DNA from: Actinomucor elegans
Lineage: Eukaryota > Mucoromycota > Mucoromycetes > Mucorales > Mucoraceae
Reading direction: 5' to 3'
DNA: 64,000 nucleotides
Assembly: GCA_026027325.1 (NCBI GenBank)
Contig: JAMSLZ010000008.1
Span: 806,001-870,000 of the forward strand
The translations under genes and the position numbers were made by a program. Below are positions 50,729-60,786 of the stretch, piece by piece. Under the pieces are notes generated by a model. The model ran no database searches and was not told where the DNA came from. It saw only the letters and a program-made list of their open reading frames with translations. Position 1 is the first letter of the stretch; each line of letters starts with the position of its first letter.

Positions 50729-51477
50729 TAAAAAAAATTATGACATTACCTTTTAGAACTTTTTTTTCGCACACAGCCGTTGTATTTTATGTTTCTTCTG
50801 AAGGGAAAATACGGTAATTATAGTAGGTATCACATTTAGTAAGTAGTATCTGATGCATTTTCTCTCGTAATATCGTATTATGATTTAATCTTTTCTACAA
50901 CAAGCATTAAAATAGTATGAGCACATGCTAAAAAAGTATATAGAACACTTCTTTTATTGCCTCTATACTCTTGATGTGACATACATGATATAAAGAAGAA
51001 TTACAAAAAGGCTTAGATTTAAGTAGCAATGTCACTTATAGTTATGGACGAAAGGTATGCTTGATTACACTAAGTGAATTAATGGGTATAAGAAGAAGGG
51101 AAGATATCTTACATTGTATAATTTTTTTACTATAAAGCTTCCATCACCATCTATATTGATAAAGAGTTAAACAAATTTTTATTTCTTTCAGCCTTAGTTT
51201 AACAAATCCTATATATCGTATATTAGATAACAATACTCGTTCATACATTTTTTTTTTTTTTGTAATTAGATATTATTATTGAAAACAATATATTATGTCA
51301 AATACATACAACATCTCTGAATGGCAGAATTAGATGAACAGAGCGAATAAAACCAAAATCTAAAAAAAAAAAAAAAAAAAGGTGCTAATAAAATACACAA
51401 TGTCAAAGTAAGAATGAAAGTAACGCAAAATAAGAAGTATAATACTTGGATAATCCTTTGAATTCGAAATTAATATA

Positions 51478-51504
51478 TAGTCGTTTTCAAAAATTATCTC
51501 CCCG
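51478..51504 (+). repeat. Left terminal inverted repeat of the transposon
   Basis: 27 bp, TAGTCGTTTTCAAAAATTAT plus CTCCCCG. It is preceded by the TA duplication at 51476-51477. Confidence 0.85.
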
Positions 51505-51629
51505 AAATTCTTCATTTTTTAAAAAAAGCCATTGCTCCTTAAAAAAAAAAGACAAAAATCTAACTACTTGAGTTTCATTAGTATTTTTTTTACCTTAATT
51601 GTTTTCATTAATCATATTCAGTTAAAAAA

Positions 51630-52979
51630 ATGCAATCTCCCATTGGAACAACAACAAATGTACATTTGTCAAATGACGTTTACAAGATTTTGACCCATGT
51701 TTATGGTATTCTTTTGAAAACAAAATTTGAAGACAGAAAGTATCGCGACCTTAAAAAACGGGACCTTCTAATGAAGGTCTGTGGTGTTTCTGAACATGTC
51801 GCAAGAAAGGCCATTCATATGTATAATCACCCTGCGGAAGCTTCCGAATATAAACCTGTTGGTCAACCAAGACGTTCTCTTGATCCGGAATATAGTTCTG
51901 CCGTAGAAGAAATCATTCTTTATAACAACGAAAGTGGCAAAATCAATACAGTTAAACGGACGATGAAGATGCTAGAAGACTCTTATAATATTAAGGTTTC
52001 ATATAATATACTTTTACGGGATATTCATATTTTGGGTTTTAAGTATGAAAAGGGTATTAGAAGAAACATCCTTCATGATTCATCTACAAACATGCTATAC
52101 AGAGAACTATATGTTAATCAGCGTTTGGCTAATATTAACGACAAATTCAACCCCAATCAACCTGAATTATTTCTTGACGAGTCTTACTGTCATATAGATC
52201 ATTCTACAGGACGTACCTGGGTAAGGCCACGGGGTGTTGTAAACGAAAGCGGAAGAAAGCCGATACTTGTAATATTCGCCGCCTTCATTGTCTTCAAAGA
52301 GGGTCACAAGCGAAAAGCAGAAATCATCCAAGAAAGTGTGAATGTATGGCCTGTCCAAGATAACAAAAATCTATATACTGACTATCATGGACACTTTAAT
52401 GCTGAGAAGTTCGAGCGTTTGTTTGATACTATCTGTCACGCAATCCAACCCTATGGCTCTTGTATCATTCATATGGACGGCGCATCTTATCACAAACGTC
52501 GAATAAATCCAGTACCGACTGCTGCATCAACTAAGAGCGAGATCATCAATTGGTTTTTGCAAAATAATCTTTTGGTGCCTTCCAGCGATGCAATAGGTAA
52601 AGTGCCTACAAAAAAGACACTTTTGCAAGCTATAAAAGATTTGCGAATAAAGCCTCAATTCGCATGCTACAATATTTCTACTCTTCATGGGCATAGATTA
52701 CTATTTACTCCTCCATATCATCCAGAGGTGCAGCCAATCGAGAGGGTATGGGCAATGGTGAAAAATCCGATTGCCTATAATCCTGATCCTGAGGAGACAG
52801 CTTCTACTTTGAGAGAAAAGTTGGTAAGCTCATTAAAAAATGTACCAGAAAAATCGCTTCTCTCTGCTTGGAAAAAGAGCGTCTTACAGTGCATAACCTA
52901 TCAAGATGAATTCCATAATGTAGATAATACTGTAGACCTCGATGAAGTTGATGAAGACATAGAAATGGACTCTAGCTGA
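51630..52979 (+). CDS. Tc1/mariner-like DDE transposase (DD87E)
   Basis: 449-residue transposase in one exon. The N-terminal 130 residues are mostly helical and probably hold the DNA-binding helix-turn-helix domains (VCGVSEHVARKAIHMY, then VSYNILLRDIHILGF). The catalytic triad is visible: Asp183 in PELFLDESYCHID, Asp283 in CIIHMDGASYHK, and Glu371 in PPYHPEVQPIERVWAMVKN. The spacing between the second Asp and the Glu is 87 residues instead of the usual 34 to 39. The extra stretch (TKSEIINWFLQNNLL, then PTKKTLLQAIKDL) resembles a helical insert. A transposase group with such an insert is known in animals and has been called Sailor (DD82E), as far as I recall. The C-terminal 20 residues are acidic. 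There is no frameshift and no premature stop. Confidence 0.9.
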   Translation: MQSPIGTTTNVHLSNDVYKILTHVYGILLKTKFEDRKYRDLKKRDLLMKVCGVSEHVARKAIHMYNHPAEASEYKPVGQPRRSLDPEYSSAVEEIILYNNESGKINTVKRTMKMLEDSYNIKVSYNILLRDIHILGFKYEKGIRRNILHDSSTNMLYRELYVNQRLANINDKFNPNQPELFLDESYCHIDHSTGRTWVRPRGVVNESGRKPILVIFAAFIVFKEGHKRKAEIIQESVNVWPVQDNKNLYTDYHGHFNAEKFERLFDTICHAIQPYGSCIIHMDGASYHKRRINPVPTAASTKSEIINWFLQNNLLVPSSDAIGKVPTKKTLLQAIKDLRIKPQFACYNISTLHGHRLLFTPPYHPEVQPIERVWAMVKNPIAYNPDPEETASTLREKLVSSLKNVPEKSLLSAWKKSVLQCITYQDEFHNVDNTVDLDEVDEDIEMDSS

Positions 52980-53160
52980 GTTTAAATGCGTTTTTTTTTT
53001 TCTCGAAATCTTCATTTTTTCATGTTCTTGAAATAAAATAAAGTTGATAATAATGAAGCATTTTTTTTCATCTCGGAATAAATTGCAGTGATAGTACCAT
53101 CGATTGACACTAGTTTTTTAAAAAAATATTATGTTTTCGTTGAAAAAAGCCAAAAAGTTG

Positions 53161-53187
53161 CGGGGAGGAATTTTTTAAAAACGACTC
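53161..53187 (-). repeat. Right terminal inverted repeat of the transposon
   Basis: Reverse complement begins GAGTCGTTTTTAAAAAATTC and ends CTCCCCG. It is followed by the TA duplication at 53188-53189. Confidence 0.85.
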
Positions 53188-53287
53188 TATTAGCTTAAAA
53201 GAGTATTATAGGATGGCGGTAATCTATTTTTTATTCTCCGACTTTACATTTTATATCATCGTTTTAAATGTAAACAAAAATATATCA

Positions 53288-53359
53288 TCTTCGGTAGTAT
53301 AGTGGTGAGTATCCCCGCCTGTCACGCGGGAGACCGGGGTTCAATTCCCCGCCGGAGAG
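53288..53359 (+). tRNA. tRNA-Asp (GUC)
   Basis: 72-nt cloverleaf without intron. The acceptor arm TCTTCGG pairs with CCGGAGA (one T-G pair). The D arm contains the A box TAGTATAGTGG. The anticodon stem is CCCGC/GCGGG with loop CTGTCAC, anticodon GTC. The T arm CCGGGGTTCAATTCCCCG holds the B box. The discriminator base is G. A run of six T at 53364-53369 is the Pol III terminator. It begins 100 bp after the right end of the transposon. Confidence 0.97.
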
Positions 53360-55464
53360 ATTATTTTTTAGTGAAAATAATTGGTGCATGTAGTTGGTAT
53401 GATTGTTCTTTTTTGTTGATTACATTGGGATAGTTAATCATATAAAGCTTTTCTAGTTGTTTAGCATATTGTTAACTTTTTCAAAAATCGCACTATTCCT
53501 TGACTAATTCTGGTTAAATGTCATATCTGATGACTATTAAATATCCAAAATGTAAAACTGCATACTATAGCTACTATTTTATTGAAATAAAAAGAGTGTG
53601 TTATATATTTATGTATGTCATAGAATTAGATATTTTTTGCAAATTGTAGGACATCATGAATGGATGATCTTCAATCGAGCTTAATAACTTGCTAGCGTAT
53701 CAATTGGTAAGTACTCTCTCAAAATGAGTTTCTGTATCTATTGAAATGATTACAAAACTAAAATGAACCGGCTGCGATTACTGCAATGAGTAGCTGTAAA
53801 CTACATATTTTCATATAATGTAGTATTAGATCAATAGAACTATAAATATTTCGGTGTATCTCAGTCATCTGTTGCATTTGATACATAATCCATGCTTTGC
53901 ATGAGCTGCCGCGTTAGTGACAGTCGTTATTTAACCGGAATACAATTTAAAAGCTTTATCCGTCAATAAATAACTGGGGATTCTTATGTGTTTTATATCA
54001 TATCAAGCACTCAATTTCAAAGCTTGAAGTTGTTTTTTTTAGCAACGTCACATCTGAGTAGTAACGTTAAGCTTAGAATGAGCCACTACATATAATATAG
54101 CTTCCACAATTCACTAGTTGCTTCTTATTATACTAACATTTTGTATGTATTTTATAATTTTTAATAACCGGATGATCATTTATTTCACTCGTTTTTTTTA
54201 AAAGAAATCAGTGGCTTATCGAGAAAAAGAAATTCATGCTACTTAGTAGTCTAAGCTATGCATCGATAAACCAAATTGCTTGCTTATAAACGAGGCCTTT
54301 GCCCCGTTTTATAATTAGAGTAGTACCTGCAAACGCGGCATAGTGTTTCATATCGTCATTATACCGTCATTAAGCAAGTCTAAGAAGCCTGCAATTGATT
54401 TTATAAAGTTCTGTTTCAAAATAATTTGTAAATGGTGTAACAGATGACCCCATTTGAGCAATACTTCAATTTCCATCATGGTAATAGGTACTACCTTAGG
54501 AGCTAGTGCCATCATTTGCTTTAGGGAGAAGCCAGGATAGAATGGGCGCAAAAGCAAGTGGGGTACTACTACAGGAAAAGGATTAGGAAGAGTACATATC
54601 AGGGTATAGTCCGCATGCTAGCACTGACATAGATCGCCAAAGAGGGGCTTCAGTACTTTTCGAGAAAGCTTTGAGAAGTTGTTGCTTAATAAGAAGATAC
54701 TGATAGCTGTTATAATGCTAGACTTTTTTTTTTTTTTTTTAAAAAAAAGACTATTTTATTATTGATAAAGCCGAGTGATTAAAGTGTTTACATAAAGAAC
54801 GTTGATATAATAGCGGTAGGGATTGTTATTGGACACATAGCTTGATTCCAGCGTACTGAACACCACGATGTGGAATCCAGGAAAACGGGTCAGACTCGAG
54901 ATAAAATACAATTACAAGTTAGTGGACGTGGCACTGATAACAACTATGCAGTTTATAAAGAGCACATCTCAGAAGGTTTATACATTACTTGACTGATTAT
55001 AAACAGTTGAAAATTTGTAAGACGTGAAAAAAAAAAGCGGAATAACACATAAATTGCTTGTGTGTAACCAAGGGCTTCTCACTATTCACACTGCGATATT
55101 ATATTAAATTGAGTAGTTAATGTAGATCTATCAGCTTGTAGGGGCCATTCATTGTGATAATATATAGTATAGGCATACTTTTGTATTTATTGAAAGGGTG
55201 CCAAAAGAGTATATGAATATGATAATTGGGAGCTAAGAAGGTTATATTAAGGGAAGAATATCTAATAAAAATGGGTGTAATCGAATCTCTCTGTAGTGTC
55301 AATGCCTCGTGGAGAGAAAACAAGTATAAAGGGAGATCCTCGTTCTTTGATAGTCTAATTAAGAGCATAGTATGTAAATTAACAGTTAAAGTAATAGTAA
55401 GGTAAGTTAGTAAAAATAGGTAGTAATTATAGCCCATTGAGATGTGGACCCTCTTTTGTTTTGA
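53360..55464. other. Intergenic interval
   Basis: AT-rich. It contains minus-strand repeat copy L and a partial repeat piece at 53704-53732, plus a long T-then-A tract at 54723-54748. The minus-strand frames at 54348-54557 and 55117-55437 have no convincing protein character. Confidence 0.55.
53850..53913 (-). repeat. Dispersed 75-bp repeat, copy L
   Basis: Reverse complement: GGCAGCTCATGCAAAGCATG, GATTATGTATCAAATGCAAC, AGATGACTGAGATACACCGA, in family order but more diverged. Confidence 0.55.
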
Positions 55465-56343
55465 TTATGAGAGCCCCTTCGGTGTCAATGTTAGCTTCAG
55501 AGTGCTTCCGCGTCGACCACTAATCAAATCCTCCAATTCCTGCATTTTGCGCTGCTTTTCAACGTCTTCAACACTTCCAATCTTCTTAGGAACATTGTAA
55601 GTTTTGACTTTTCGTAATGATGGTGTTGATTTACTTGCTACTATTTCGATCGAAGCTGCAGCTGAAGATGACCCAACTTTGCTACTACGTCGACGTTCCT
55701 TTAGTTTTGAGCGAAATGATTTACCGTTGGATAAATCTGTAGGCTTATCTTTCAAATCTGATTGCTGCTGTTGCTGTTGCTGCTTATAGGCTACTGTAGA
55801 AGAGCAAGAATGGCGACGGTTGGCTTTTTTGGAAAATGATGGTTTTGGTAGCTGTTCTCGTGGATCTGTCGCAACTGTACGACGAGCATCAGCGTATCGC
55901 ATACAGTTATGGCTACGAATTTGCTGCGTATTCGCTGCATGTAACTCAACAGCAGAAAGATCCAACGGATGCATTGGTCGTTCATGCTCTTTTTTAATTG
56001 GTATCAATCGAACTTGGCGCGAAGGTGGTAAAGGCGAAAGGGAATTTGGAGGTGACCATGGGCTTTTTTGTTGGGGAATAGGCGGTGGAGGTGATAAAGG
56101 TTGGTAAAGTTCATATGGGATTTCTTTTTTATTGCTATTGGGGCCATAGGCATCAATAAATGCCGTTCGTGTGGGTGATACTAGCGAGTATATACTTGTA
56201 GAATGCTGAAGAACAGGCGGTGATATATGGAGGTGAGCAGCTTTTTTTCTGTTCAATTTTGAAGGAGGTTGATTTGTATCGATTTGCTGACGAAACATAG
56301 TTTTAAGTTTTAAAGTGCGTTTTTGCTCAGCATGCTCAAGCAT
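55465..56343 (-). CDS. Unrecognised basic, Pro/Ser-rich protein
   Basis: 292-residue frame from the ATG at 56343 (MLEHAEQKRTLKLKTMFRQQ). I do not recognise the family. Visible features are a Pro-rich part (QPLSPPPPIPQQKSPWSPPN), several S/T-P sites, a run of seven Gln, basic clusters (SKLKERRRSSKVG), and a short C-terminal helix (VEDVEKQRKMQELEDLISGR). Poly-Gln and S-P sites suggest an intracellular, possibly phosphorylated regulatory protein; this is inference only. The open frame continues upstream to a possible acceptor (AATCAG at about 56364), and a 5' exon may lie at 56430-56526 (MGIIRGSHTRVG). I could not join it in frame, so the start is uncertain. Low-complexity content and steady codon use still make this a likely real gene. 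Confidence 0.6.
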   Translation of the reverse strand: MLEHAEQKRTLKLKTMFRQQIDTNQPPSKLNRKKAAHLHISPPVLQHSTSIYSLVSPTRTAFIDAYGPNSNKKEIPYELYQPLSPPPPIPQQKSPWSPPNSLSPLPPSRQVRLIPIKKEHERPMHPLDLSAVELHAANTQQIRSHNCMRYADARRTVATDPREQLPKPSFSKKANRRHSCSSTVAYKQQQQQQQSDLKDKPTDLSNGKSFRSKLKERRRSSKVGSSSAAASIEIVASKSTPSLRKVKTYNVPKKIGSVEDVEKQRKMQELEDLISGRRGSTLKLTLTPKGLS

Positions 56344-56656
56344 ATCATACAATAAAGTGGGCTGATTTCTTAAATTATATTAAAAGGAAGGAAAGAGGGC
56401 TGAAAAAATATTTTATTGTAAGGTTACCTCTATTTAAATCTGTTCGTGAACGTGGAACCGGGACTTTCGATATTCCGGTTGAAGCAGTAATGCCAACACG
56501 AGTATGACTACCTCGAATAATACCCATTAGTCGAACTCAGTTGGCCCCTTGCAATTGGCCCAATCTGCAAAGCCCGAGGTTCCATTGTTAATTAATTGCC
56601 ATCAAATAAAGTATATTCCTATACAGTCGCTCAAAGTCTAATTGGGGCTTCAATAA

Positions 56657-56712
56657 GATGGAAATACTCATTCTGGACATAGGTTACTATTCAGATATGA
56701 TTTTGGACCAAA
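56657..56712 (+). repeat. Dispersed 75-bp repeat, copy M (partial)
   Basis: 5' two-thirds only: GATGGAAATACTCATTCTGG, ACATAGGTTACTATTCAGAT, GATTTTGGACC. Confidence 0.55.
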
Positions 56713-58654
56713 ATAAATAAAGTATTTGCTTAGTAAGAGGCTTTGATCTAGTACCTTAAAACTGGAATTAACTTTGAGGTCGCCAAATGCTTCTGATCAC
56801 TTGAATCCCATTTATGAACAATGAAAACGTTCAGATAGACCCCGCTTGTATAAAAAAAAACTCTGTACGTGGCGTATCGAGCGGAGCCGATACTCTATTG
56901 TATTTTTGACCCTTAACACTATCTAGAGTTTTGTATATGAAAAAAAGTAACCCAATAATCATATATTTATTTTTTGAAACATAAGAGTTAGGGTTACGTT
57001 ATAATAATTTATCTATAATTTTGTTTATACCTTCAAAAACAAGATATAAACGCATTTCGCTACTAAACTCTTCCGGAGATCTAAGTTGTTATTGAATGGC
57101 GGTATTTCAAAAACGATGATCGCGCTGGCTCTTTTTTTTTTAGCTAGTCTTTCACTCAACTTTTAACAGCTAAAAAATAATTATACATAAATAAAATGCA
57201 AAAGTTTTTATACAATTAAATTGCGCATAGAATATCATAGCTATCTTTCGATCAGAGGAGTTTTATATATGCAAAGTACATTTTATTGGCTATTTGATAA
57301 CCGATCACCATTCATGCCTTATTCAAGGTAGAAATGAAACAAAAGTTTGAATGTATATACTCCTAAGCTGAATCAATATTTATTACTTATAAAATGCATC
57401 TCTAAATGACCTTCTGGACCTTCATAGAAATGCCATACAATGCAAAAATTAAACCCTAAAGTATCCTCCCAATTTTTTCTCGTTTTCATCATCGATTAAT
57501 CTCGGCTAAATATCAAATCAAACGAGTAAGTTATGCTCATATTAGTTCACTGAATTTAAGTACTTCAAGAATACCATAGTTGAGAGGTTTGACGAACGCT
57601 AATTAATGCAAAAAATGCATAAGAAGGTTCTTCTTTTGCGCCATTTATAGAAATGAGGTTAAATGAAATGATTCCAGGTGCCTTTGTTAGTAATTATAGA
57701 CCGGATAATTGACCCTTTGCAATTTGAACACTATTTATAAAATAATTGAAATTATCTTATAGATTGGATGCCTGTCCAACATTTCAAGTGAAATGGTCAC
57801 TTTGGTGAGAGTGTATCAATCCCAAACAGTTTCTAAATACGCAATAATTAGTAATGATAATGCGCTATTTATATAGTATTGTCGTACATTAGTTTCATAT
57901 TATATAAACTTATTTATCCACATCATCGTTGTTCAGGGCCGCAGTTCAAATCAATCAGTGGATCGAGATTAAACTAGTGGTCAACCACGAGCAAAAATCG
58001 AGACTTGGATCTCCACTATTATTACACCATATAATTGGATGATAAACGATTTATGCAGACATTTTTATTGGCCTGCCAAAAGTTTAAATGACTCCATCAG
58101 TAATTATTGATTTAGTAACAATGAAGCTTTTACAGATAGATTATGATAAAATTGGGCGCAGAATAAGTTTAGCAGGACGGTGTTGTTTATATATATATAT
58201 ATATCAACAGGGGATGTTTAAATGATATGTATCTTCTCAAAGCGATGATCTGCAGGTTCAAGGTTGAGGGATTCATCTCTTTTCGTTTATCTCCGTTCTT
58301 CTCCGGCAGTAGTTGATCACAACTTGGGGATATACTGAGAAGAAAACCTTTTAATCAGACGTAAGGGGAGAGCAGTCATTTGACCATTGAAGAGTAAAGA
58401 CTTTCAACTGTGGAAAAGACATTGAATGAAATAAGGGTACCGGAGACAAATGAAAGTCTCTAACTAAAGCAAGCATCATTTACATCATTACCTTAAGAAG
58501 AAGTTTTACCTGTTTTTTTTCTGAATGTCTATTTTTTTTGTCTATCTGTCCCATATTTCATGATTGATTTTGTATAAACACACCAATTGTAGCATTATTT
58601 TCACAAAAGTTTATAGAGACGTTGAACACTGGTGAAAAAAAAAATTATTATATG

Positions 58655-58730
58655 ACATAGTTCACTCTGAGTAAAAACTGCCATTCAAATGCGATATCTG
58701 ACCTAGATCAGTTGAGAGATCTATGGATCA
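58655..58730 (+). repeat. Dispersed 75-bp repeat, copy N
   Basis: Blocks CATAGTTCACTCTGAGTA, CAAATGCGATATCTGACCTA, GATCAGTTGAGAGATCTATG, strong in the 3' half. Confidence 0.65.
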
Positions 58731-58884
58731 TTAGTAAATTTCAGGCATTCTACATGAAATGAATGATCATCACAATCAATCGTTAAAATGTAACATACCT
58801 ATAAAACTCCAGTCATACTGCATTTTGACAATTGACTGTAAAGGGCATACAATTTTATATAATCTACTATAACTGTAATGATCT

Positions 58885-58935
58885 ATTATAGATCTCTCAA
58901 GCGATGATCAAATGCCACATCCATATGATTCCATT
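58885..58935 (-). repeat. Dispersed 75-bp repeat, copy O (partial)
   Basis: Reverse complement shows ATGTGGCATTTGATCATCGC followed by TTGAGAGATCTA, the 3' half of the family. Confidence 0.5.
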
Positions 58936-59207
58936 AGTATATTTTGGCGGCTTAACTTGTTTACTTTTAATTCTGAAAACTTCTATGTTGATTATACATA
59001 TATAATGCCTCCCTATAAGCTTTCTAAGCGAACATTTGAATAAATAGCGCCTATCATACCCAATTTAATGTGTCTGTGTTTAAATCAACAATGTGGCCTG
59101 AAACGAATTAAAAAAAAAAATAGGTCAAATGATTAGGGAAAGACACACAGAATCGCCTTATAAGGTAGATGGTGGGGTAAATATGTGACGCTTAATCACT
59201 CAATTTA

Positions 59208-59300
59208 CTACAATGCTGTAATCCATTTTGGGTTTGGCATTATTGATCAAATGTGATATTCAACCGCCATTGGCTGGAAGGTTTAGAGATGGATCAGATA
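59208..59300 (+). repeat. Dispersed 75-bp repeat, copy P
   Basis: Blocks CAATGCTGTAATCCATTTTG, TGATCAAATGTGATATTCAA, CCGCCATTGGCTGGAAGGTT, AGAGATGGATCA. Confidence 0.55.
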
Positions 59301-59555
59301 TTATTAAATGAAATATAGATAATCCCTGTTCATCATTATATAAAAGTGCGTTATGATCGATGTGATTTAGTTGAATAAAAACTTGAAAGATATAATTGTG
59401 TTACCCTGAACATGAAATATTGATTTGATCCAACCTCTGGCCGCAGTCAATGCAGAAAGCTACAGGCAATGAACCATTATAGTCCATATAGCTTGTTAAT
59501 AAACATCAATTAGCAATTCTTATCAATTATATTTTACTAAAAATCAAGTGTTTAA

Positions 59556-59632
59556 AAGATACGGTAAACTATTCTAAGCATGTGCTACTAATCTAAAGTA
59601 GCATCTGACCGAGATTAACAGAGAGATCTAAA
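59556..59632 (+). repeat. Dispersed 75-bp repeat, copy Q
   Basis: Blocks GATACGGTAAACTATTCTAA, GCATGTGCTACTAATCTAAA, CATCTGACCGAGATTAACAG, AGAGATCTA. Copy R starts 128 bp downstream in the same orientation. Confidence 0.65.
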
Positions 59633-59683
59633 AATAATAAAGTAATATTTCTGTGAAATGCACACAATAAATTTCTGTCACTA

Positions 59684-59760
59684 GATGCAGCTGCTCATTC
59701 TGAACATGAACTATTCATCAAATGTGACATTTGGCCGGGATTGACCAAAGATGGCATAGA
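59684..59760 (+). repeat. Dispersed 75-bp repeat, copy R
   Basis: One of the best copies: GATGCAGCTGCTCATTCTGA, ACATGAACTATTCATCAAAT, GTGACATTTGGCCGGGATTG, ACCAAAGAT. Confidence 0.7.
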
Positions 59761-60786
59761 AATGAGGAAAAATGAAATGAAATGATTGTAAGAACCTATT
59801 TTTAAACATGACTATATTTTGCGAAAAGTTTAAGAAGTTTCGCGCATAATCAATTGATAAGTAATATATATTGTACGGATAAAGTGATGTTCGTTCATGT
59901 TTGCAACTTAAACAAGACGTAAATAATAGTTGAGAGATGAATTAAAAAAAAAAAAAAAAAATTGCCAATCTGAGTGGTCCTCATAATGGCGGCATCCGTT
60001 ATTAAAACATAGACCGCCAATAAAATTGCAGGATCATATATACACTTTACTTGCAGAAATATCGAGCAGACATGAGCAAAAGTAGATTGCAGTAATGTCA
60101 ATAAACCAAAACAAGAACCTGTAGGATAGTATTTATATATCTTTTCCAATCTACTGATACTTATTCTATCCATAGATTATATTATGATTAAATTAAAAGT
60201 TGACTGTAGAGAATATGAACTCAGTGAAACGGTAATATAGAACCAACACACAGAGGCAACGTATGAGGTGCATATGCTATATGTTTGAGACGGCATTTTT
60301 CGGCAAAGATCTGAGAATGCCAGAATATAGTAAACATGTTTGCGGCACTGTTTACTAAAGCATTTTTTTTCGTCTAGGTATGGCAATATAGATTGTAATT
60401 AAGTAGTCTATGTTGGTTGAGTATAAGCTGTTTTAACCAGCTAGGCCGAGACTGCAGTATGATTAGAGACAATGGACCCATTCTCTCTTTCTCTCTACCA
60501 GAGTTGTTTTTCCCAATGCATAGCCCCGTTGGACGCATATACTATATAAATAGCAATGCAGGAGTAAGTGCACAAACCATCTTTTTTATTATTATGAATG
60601 GTCCCTGTAGTATATACCACGCCTTTCCAACTTGAGCAATTAAACCGAGCAAGATAATTCTTGGCAAAAGCTGCAATGTCATGTAATCGTTCCTAAAGGT
60701 CGGTGATGATATAGTCTGTTTTAAGTAGTACAAGATAGTCGTTATCTTATCAAGTTGAAGTATCTAAAATTTCTACATATCGTTTA

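Larger units (their letters stand above)
49863..51475. other. Intergenic interval before the transposon
   Basis: AT-rich. It contains the head-to-tail repeat pair J and K (50510-50728) and a 19-A tract at 51362-51380. No supportable gene was found; the 109-codon frame at 50167-50496 has no protein character. Confidence 0.6.
51478..53187 (+). mobile_element. Apparently intact Tc1/mariner-like transposon (1710 bp)
   Basis: An uninterrupted 449-codon DDE transposase lies between 27-bp terminal inverted repeats (51478-51504 and 53161-53187) that agree at 22 of 27 positions. The outer end reads TAGTCGTTTT on the left and GAGTCGTTTT on the right, and both inner ends read CTCCCCG. A TA dinucleotide flanks each side (51476-51477 and 53188-53189), the expected target-site duplication of this superfamily. 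A subterminal direct repeat lies inside each end (CGAAATTCTTCATTTTTT at 51503-51520 and CGAAATCTTCATTTTTT at 53004-53020). Intact ORF, TIRs and duplication together suggest recent insertion. Confidence 0.88.
56344..60786. other. Gene-free interval rich in dispersed repeats
   Basis: About 4.4 kb without a supportable gene, apart from a possible 5' exon of the preceding gene near 56430-56526. It carries six repeat copies (M to R), the densest cluster in the window, and an (AT)n tract at 58188-58204. Minus-strand frames at 59895-60386 are low-complexity or random. Confidence 0.6.

Noticed and set aside
53640..53740. Possible second tRNA or CRISPR-like repeats downstream of tRNA-Asp
   Set aside because: No cloverleaf or B box could be built, and no regularly spaced identical repeats occur. 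Only a partial copy of the dispersed repeat is present at 53704-53732.
54723..54748. T-run followed by A-run as a hairpin or terminator
   Set aside because: Flanks do not extend the palindrome, and similar tracts occur throughout this AT-rich genome.
57940..58040. Short motif resembling the repeat (GATCGAGATTAAAC)
   Set aside because: Only one block matches; the order and spacing of the other blocks are absent.
59895..60386. Two minus-strand open frames (92 and 69 codons)
   Set aside because: Hydrophobic and Phe-rich because of A/T runs; no coding features.
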